A stretch of DNA of 64,000 nucleotides from Macrocystis pyrifera (lineage: Eukaryota > Sar > Phaeophyceae > Laminariales > Laminariaceae), in the NCBI GenBank assembly GCA_031763025.1, contig JASSKH010000020.1:3379756-3443755 (forward strand), in the 5' to 3' direction. Position 1 is the stretch's first letter. Every line of letters starts with the position of its first letter. The notes under the pieces are model-generated. The model was not told where the DNA came from. It worked only from the letters and a program-made list of their open reading frames with translations, and did not search any database. Made by a program: the position numbers and the translations under genes. Shown piece by piece: positions 57,390 through 64,000 of this stretch.

Positions 57390-60300
57390 GATCTACAGTG
57401 CAGTGCCTGGCACGGTATGTTCGCGCTTTCTCTCTTTGCGGATGGCGTGCTCACGCCGTGGTGGACTCAAGTTTCTGCATTTACCTGTGTCCGTATTTTC
57501 CTCTCTCTCTTTACGTGCTAGCGTGCAAGGTACAAGGCTGCGATGCTTTCAAAGGCTGGGCGCGCTATCTCTGCCATTGCGTGCAGACGTTGTGGTGTCC
57601 ACTCTCTCTGTCTTTCTGTGCACACACGCCGTGATGTATGTGAGTTGCTGGGTAAGATTGAACCCGCGCTCTTCCTTCTCTCGTCGTTTGCTGTTCGAGT
57701 TGTACGATTGCGCGGTGTCTTGCGCAGCGGTACCAGCTCTGCCCTAATTGCATGCGCACGCCGTTGCATGCTTGAGTTACTGGATAGATACGGCTGCGTA
57801 TCTTCTTCAAGTCCGATTGTGGTCGCATTTGTACGATACTACGGCGTCTGGAACGGCCGTGCCCGCCCGCTCTCTCTCTGCTCATTGTATGCACACGTTG
57901 TTGTGTAGTTGGGTTGCAGAGGACATCAGCATCCGCGATACTCTCTCGTTGAAGCTTTCGTGCTAGTTTGAGGGGCACAAAGCTTCCGTGCCTCGCACGG
58001 GCAGACCTGTCTCGCCTTTAATTTGTGTACACGCCGTGGTGCTTTCAATGTATGGTGGGTTTCCGCTTGAGTTTCTCCATGTGGTTGTGTCCGTTTCCTC
58101 TCTTTTCACCATTTGAGTTGCTTGATACCGTGGTATTTTTCGCTCTTTCTTTTATTGCTTGTTTGAACCAATACCATACCGTGTTGTCTGGCACAGCTGT
58201 ACCTGCTTTCTCTCCACTAGTTGGGCACAGACGCCGTTGTGAACTTGGATTGCTGGACATTATTGGACTCGCAGTCCTCTTTTTGCCTGTGGAAGACGGT
58301 ACTAGGGCTACAAATATGATGTGACTCTCACAGCTGGGTCCGGTTTCTCTGATATTGCATGGACACGCCGTGGTGCATTCGCTGTGCAATGGGTTTGGCT
58401 TGAGTTATCGGATGCGGCTGGATCTGTTCTGTCTCGTTTGTTCCACCGCGTTGTTTGATGCCGTGGTGTCTGGCACGGTGGCGTCTGCTCTATCTGCTTG
58501 GTGGTACACTCGCGAATGCGTTTTGCGGTGCCCCAAAAAGGTATCGGACCCGTTTGTATTGTGCGATGTGATTTGTACGATGCTTCGGAGTCTTGCACGG
58601 CGGCGTTCGCTCTTTCCTTACACGTTACAGGCACACGCCTGAGTGTACTGATTCGAGTACTATGGATACTGCCGAACATAACGTCGCTATATTGTTGCTT
58701 GGAGTACTACGATGAACCGGTGTTTCTCACGGCGGTCCCTGCTGTTGGGTTCTTGAGTTGCTGAACCTCTATCTCCTATGTCTCTCTGATATTGCGGTCT
58801 TGAGTTGTAGAATGGTGCGTTGTCTGCCAAGGCACCGCTAGGTCTCCCCGTGACCATTGCGGGTACACGCCGGTATGTACTTGAGTTGCTGGATACGGCT
58901 GTATCGGCTCTGTCTCTACGTTATTGCAGTTCCGAAGTCGTGCGGTGATGCGGTTTCTGGCACGGCTGCGCATTGTCTCTTTCTGGTAATTGCGTGCGCA
59001 TGCCGTTGTGTTGTTGCCTGGCTGGATACGGTTGAATCCGCGCTCCTCTCTCTCTTCTGAACTGATGATTCGAGTTGTACGAGGCAGCGGTGTCTTGCAC
59101 GGCGGTGCCCGCTCTCGCTGTGTTGACACGCCATGGCTTATTTTGTGTAAGGTGGCTTCCGGTTGAGTTGTGGGATGTGACTGTATCTGCTTTCTTCATA
59201 TTTGTTTTTAGGAGTTGTTCGACATAATATTTCCTGACACGGTGATGTCCACTCCATCTGTCCGGTACTACACTCGCGAATGTTTCGCGGCGGTATCTCC
59301 TCCACGTATACTGCATTGTAAACCGTACGATGATTTGGCACCATCCCCGGCTGCGTCCGCCATGTCTCACTCCGTTTCTTGGATGCGGAAGTACATTGCA
59401 TTATCTCGTTGTTCCAGCTTTCGTTGTACGATGCAGCGATGTCTGGCACGGCCGAACCCGATCATATTCTTACTACTCACTGCGTGCACACGCGGTTGTG
59501 TTCTGAAGTCTAGTTGCAGGTTACGGCGGTGTATTCGTTATCTTTTTTTTGCTGTCGTACCGTGTGCGAGGCGACGACGTCCGGCACGACTGCACCCGCT
59601 CTCGTCATCTGCGATATCTGTGCATATCCCGTTGTGTTCATGAGTGGATGGATGCTATTACGGGGGTGCATAGTTAATAGGAACTATGGTATACATAAAA
59701 AAATATATATTTACCTATTTTTAATAACAAAATTTGGTCCCGTTAACTATGGACCCCCGTACTACTGTCTCTTATCTATCTTTGCGTTGGGTATTATATG
59801 AGTGGTAAGATGCTCTCTATCTTCCCGTCTTTTCTCTTCTGATTTCGTATCAGGCTATTTTGCAAATGAATTTCTCGATGCGGCTGAGTCCGCTATCTCT
59901 CGTATTTGCGTATGATATGATTGGTAGGATGCCCCTTACATGCCCGTTCACTTTGTGATGTTAGCGTGCGCGAGCTGTTGTGGTCAGTCGCTTTGGGGAT
60001 TACGGCTGTACGTGCGATCTCTCGTTTGTTGCAGCTTTGACTTGTATATGCGGCGATGTCCGGCACTGTGGCGCCCGCCCTCTCCCTGCTTGTTTGCGTG
60101 CACACACCGTTTTGACCTTGGATTGCTAGCTCCGACTGTATATGCTCTTCTTCGCTGCGAGTTTGAGTTAGAAGATATTACGGTGTTTCGCACAGCCGAG
60201 CCCGCTCTCTCCCAGCTAATTGCACACGCCGTCGTGTACTTGAGTTGGTGGTCTTTCGTTCAATTTGGTTGCTCATTTGGGCAACGAGGCGGCCGTGCCC

Positions 60301-60800
60301 GCTCTTTCTGCTATTTGTGGGCGCACACCGTCGTGTATTCGATGTCCAGTGACGTCCGATTGAGTCGCGGGGTACGGCGGTACCGACGTTCTCCATGTTG
60401 GGGCTGATTTGAGTAGTGCCATGCTGAAGTGTTATGCCTGGTTCTTGTCTGGGGTTGCGCGAATTTGTCGTGTCTACTGTAGTACTGATGTGCTCCCTCT
60501 CTCTGTTACGTTTACACCTCAGTGTGTGCTGGAGTCGAGTTGCTTAATACATATATTATATCCGTTCTATTTCGTTGAGGTTTATATATGTGCGGTACTG
60601 CGGTGTCTGGCACGGCTGTGCCCTCTCTCGTTGCTCTTCATGCCCACTCGCCATTCTGCATGCGCTGTGCGGTGGTTTTTGCTGGAGTTGCTGGATACGG
60701 TAGAATCCACTTGGGTATAAAATACCAGCTGTTTTGACGAGTACAAGGCTGTCGTGCCTGGTATGACCGTGTCCGCCCTCCCTGCTATTTGCGTGCGCTC
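57390..60800 (+). repeat. degenerate ~135-bp satellite array
   Basis: A monomer with words like GGTGTCTGGCACGGCTGTGC, CCGCTCTCTCTGC, TTGCGTGCACACGCCGTTGT and GAGTTGCTGGATACGGCTG repeats along the block. The GTCTGGCACGG word appears near 57405, 57716, 57843, 58187, 58466, 58590, 58725, 58954, 59088, 59440, 59575, 60055, 60180, 60605 and 60750. Most intervals are 124-147 bases or about twice that. The minus-strand frames that look Arg/Thr/Gln-rich are products of the repeat. The array implies about two dozen strongly diverged monomers, with one MITE inserted. Confidence 0.78.
59656..59764 (-). mobile_element. 109-bp MITE, copy 7
   Basis: TATTACGGGGGTGCATAG ... GGACCCCCGTACTA. Reverse interior (TATATATTTACCTATTTTTA). 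Inserted in the satellite array. Confidence 0.94.
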
Positions 60801-63399
60801 GCGTTATGTACTCGCGGGGGGATTTTTTACGCTTGCTGTGCTTGATACGGCAGGGGACGATCTCTCTTCATCCATTGCTGGTGAAACGTCGTACGATGTT
60901 GTCGGATCTGACACGGCCTCGATACACTTGTCTTTGCGAAATCCTTCGTATACACGACAGGGGTTTGGTCGATCGCGGTATTCCGTATAACCATGAGTAT
61001 ACACGAGGTCTATTAACATCCCTCACTTCGTGCTCATCGTTTTTGCCGAGTATTTGGCTCCGACGTCTGGCGCGGTGGAGCCAGGTACAAGGGGGTTACG
61101 TTTCGATGGAAAACGCTGGAACGGTTGCCTAACGTTGTTCGCTGTATGACGTCTCCCTCTTCCCCCCCAAAGTTCTGCGCCGGGGTTTGGATTTCGTTCA
61201 CGGCGGCATCGGTTGCTGCTAATTTGTCTTGCCTTTTGACTTTAGACGGAGCGCAAAGGCAGGCACACTTACCCCGTTTCGAAATATCACGGACCTTCAC
61301 GATGCAATTCGTTTGGGGTATACAGTGAACAGAACGATGCCAGCGGTACCCCGCCTAGAGCCACCGTATCCCTCTGCAATGTCGCAAAGGACCGTGACCA
61401 GTAGGCTTGACGCTTTATCCAGCTGGTTTGGGCTTTGTCGACCCTGCGGTATCCACAACAGTTGTGTGTCGGCAGGCATGTCCTAACAAATAGTTGACGG
61501 CGATGGAGGGACGCCCGACCAAGATAAAAAAAGGTTGCGTAGGCCACGGTCGGGAGACCGCTACTGTGGACATTGTCTTCGGTCGTCAATGTTTTTTTAT
61601 TCTTACGGAAAGGCACTAAGATGGTGCATTCAAAAGGTTGCCCCGGCGGGAGCTGAGGTTGCGATGTCTCGGGTGAGCTAATGGTGACCATCTCTCACGT
61701 ACGTGTAGGTCACGCTTGATTCGTATCTCGCAGATTCTTCCACGGTCTGAACTTCAGCCACCAGTTCCAACGAAGCTTCCGATTTCTAGCCTGGCGGCGG
61801 TAGAGTTAGAAAACATGGATTTCCGGGCGACCTGCGCATTATGAGCGGTTACGGCGTACATCCGTATTGCATTGCAGATGCGGTGGGACGCAACTGCCGG
61901 ACACGTTCCACGTGGACATGTATATGCGGTTAAACGTGTCGGGGGGAGGCTGCTGCTCTCCGCAGCCGGTATGATGACGACTCCGAAAGGCCTATTTTGG
62001 CAGCAGAGCTGTCAAGCCAATGCACGATGCATCTCTTTCGCGTGGGAGGCTCCTTGAGTAACCACCTAGCCGAGACGACGGGGACAGCAAACTCGAACGT
62101 AGTGGCTGGATGACGGAGTCAATGGCCAGGCGCTATGTCGGGGTCACCTGTTGTCGAAAAGCCCACGGTTGCAAGAGGAAATACCGAAAGTGTCACGCCG
62201 ACGCTAAGCTGACGTTGAGATCCGTTTCGCAGGCTTTGCGAAAAATATGCAATGAGTTTAGGAAGTTTGGGTGACACAACTCTGCGCCTGACCAGTGGTC
62301 AAGTAAAAAGACAATCGAACGGTGCACTGAAGTATAGGTGGGACGACAGGCTGGCACAGGAGGCCTCATTCCATTATATACATTGGATGGTTCGGGTTTG
62401 AGAGATAGAACACAGTAGTAAAATTCCGATGTCATCCGGGGGGCTATAATGTGGTACAGACAACGTATCCGTGCTTTCTATCGAACTATGATAGAATTTG
62501 TATCGCAGATATGGGCAGTCCTTATTTTGTTTTCTTAACTCACGAGCAAACTTGGGCACTAAATTCTATAGACCATCACTCTCAACCGGCAGCAATATTC
62601 ATAGGGTTGTGTACCCAGATCCTTTACTGGAGCTAACTCCCCCGTGAGTACGTAAGACGCTAGCGAAGCGTCCTCACCGTGCGAGGTCGCATACCAGGTG
62701 AGCACCCCTTGCCGGCGCAGAAGGCGTCACCGAATCGAATACTTACATGAAATATTACAGAGTAAAGAAATGTAACCCTTTAGTAGTATACTCAGCTACG
62801 AGTGGCTTCCATAAACTACGGAGCACCTCATAAAGTTGTCCATCTTAGGGCTTCGGTTGCCGCGTTTCGAAAATCCCTAGGCTTATCTATGGGTTTAAAA
62901 GCCGAAATTCAAAACTCGTCTTTCTGTCCGTCTCCCCTCAAGAGGCAGCTCCAATCCTCGCAAAATCTTGTCCCAAACCACCCCCGACGTTGACGTGTTT
63001 GCTGTGCGAATCGATAGCGGACACACATAAAAGCAGCCTGGTCTGGCTTTGGGATTCAACGGAGCCCTCTGTTTTGAGCTAGGCGTCCCAGCCCCACCGC
63101 CAGGACAAGCGTTTGTAGACAATCGCTTGTCCCAGAGTCGGTACGAGCAGCGGAAGCTTTCGCAAATTGTCTATAGCCCATCGATCGTAACTAAAGTTAG
63201 ATCCCCTTGTAGAAGCATTGGTCGCTCAGCGGGATTGGCTAACGACGTTAACGAGGTCGTTGTTCGCCGCTTTCAAACGGCCGTGCAAGGCCGCTTCTGG
63301 CTATAAGTGGTCTTGACCTCATGGGGTTTGTGGTGTATTATGTGGCGTTCTATGGCAGGGTCGCTTCTTGATCTACAGTAAACAGAAGGATTTATCAAT
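60801..63399. other. no gene recognised
   Basis: About 2.6 kb. Weak satellite echo near 61060 (GACGTCTGGCGCGGTGG). A 134-codon minus-strand frame at 61287-61691 has no recognisable domain. Confidence 0.4.
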
Positions 63400-64000
63400 C
63401 ATACATCAACAGCAGCAAACCAGCAGCAGTTCTTGAACATACCAAAACAGCAGCAGTTCTTGAGGTCGTGCAAGATCCCAGAACATAATTCACAGCCATA
63501 TATTCCTATTCCGAACAAGGATACCGCGGCACGCACAACGGCTGGGGAGAGGATTGCTGCTCACGCAAGGTGTGCCGCAATATAAACGTTTTCTACTTAA
63601 GTACAGCAGCTACTGCTGTGCATTTAAGGTGTGCCGTATTAGTGCAGTACAACAGCTACTTTTGTGCATTTTGTTTTTAACTAAACCGCCGAAAACCCCC
63701 CCGATGTTGCCATGCTCCCTGCTGTACTAGTCTTTGACCCCTGCTACAACCCACGCCTCCAGTAGTGCAGCTTTAAATCTATCTACTAATCCACCGACGT
63801 TCCGAGGTTGGCTTGGACCAGCCTATACCATCTATGTAACAATATATATATTCATAGACCCTCCTAGGGTTATGATGGGTCTGCTCGTCTGCCCGTCTCC
63901 TGGCTTGTTATCTTTGCGGAGTCCCAACACACCTATTCAACCAAACTACCCACACCCCCAGCAGTGCAGCAGTACAGCAGTACTTCAGCAGCTACTGAAA
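63400..64000 (+). repeat. CAG-rich imperfect repeat region
   Basis: Interrupted CAG clusters (63410-63460; 63958-63990), with AGCAGCAGTTCTTGA duplicated at about 63422-63436 and 63446-63460. A ~60-base tandem repeat follows at about 63565-63670 (AAGGTGTGCCGxAxT...TACAGCAGCTACT..TGTGCATTT twice). The rest to the window end shows no gene. Confidence 0.7.

Noticed and set aside
58776-59370. Arg/Thr/Gln-rich minus-strand frames within the satellite
   Set aside because: They follow the satellite monomer. The period is not held to a multiple of three and stops vary, so no protein is conserved.
61287-61691. 134-codon minus-strand frame with a GTAAGT donor-like site nearby
   Set aside because: Such hexamers occur by chance dozens of times in the window, and the frame has no recognisable family.
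1-64000. CRISPR arrays, operons, bacterial promoters or ribosome-binding sites
   Set aside because: No regularly spaced short direct repeats with unique spacers and no prokaryotic gene organisation. The sequence is plainly eukaryotic.

Overview
The window is eukaryotic, repeat-dominated DNA with a single convincing host gene. It holds LTR and non-LTR retrotransposons, tRNA-derived SINEs with A-tails, miniature inverted-repeat elements, satellites, and a probable TACTAAA branch point with a CAG splice acceptor. There is no operon structure and no bacterial feature. The only likely host protein resembles the plant root-cap/late-embryogenesis-related family, which fits an alga or another plant-like or stramenopile lineage. 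The CAG-rich simple repeats also fit, but the species cannot be fixed from this sequence.

Layout, left to right. 1-5.9 kb: the body of a Ty1/copia retrotransposon (gag, zinc knuckle, protease, integrase, reverse transcriptase, RNase H) broken by nonsense codons and frameshifts; its 5' LTR is off the window. 6-8.1 kb: no gene, with a degenerate ~80-bp tandem repeat. 8.2-10.2 kb: 3' half of a LINE, plus strand. 14.4-18.1 kb: a ~280-bp degenerate satellite holding a SINE split into three pieces by two inserted elements with terminal inverted repeats. 23.2-25.7 kb: a long inverted repeat with a LINE 3' end at its centre and a SINE in one arm. 26.4-28.6 kb: three 109-bp MITEs, half of a dispersed repeat, a perfect 228-bp tandem duplication and another SINE. 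29.0-32.3 kb: a longer minus-strand copy of the same LINE (endonuclease, reverse transcriptase, 3' end) with an internal deletion. 32-48 kb: largely featureless, with a MITE and partners of dispersed repeats. 48.4-49.4 kb: the intact 325-codon root-cap-like reading frame. 52.4-56.8 kb: pyrimidine-rich on the plus strand, with scattered decayed coding-like segments on the minus strand. 57.4-60.8 kb: a ~135-bp degenerate satellite with a MITE inside. 63.4-64 kb: CAG-rich repeat.

The elements document one another. Seven MITE copies all have the same 109-bp length. The two arms of the long inverted repeat act as an empty and a filled site for a SINE. Satellite monomers serve as an empty site for a MITE. 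The autonomous elements look dead, and their in-frame stops are mostly explained by single C-to-T changes.

I found no clear evidence of a new enzymatic or defence system. The most unusual items are the nested palindrome at 23.8-25.7 kb, the SINE split by two TIR elements (one carrying a GC-rich, coding-like fragment), and the length-locked MITE family.
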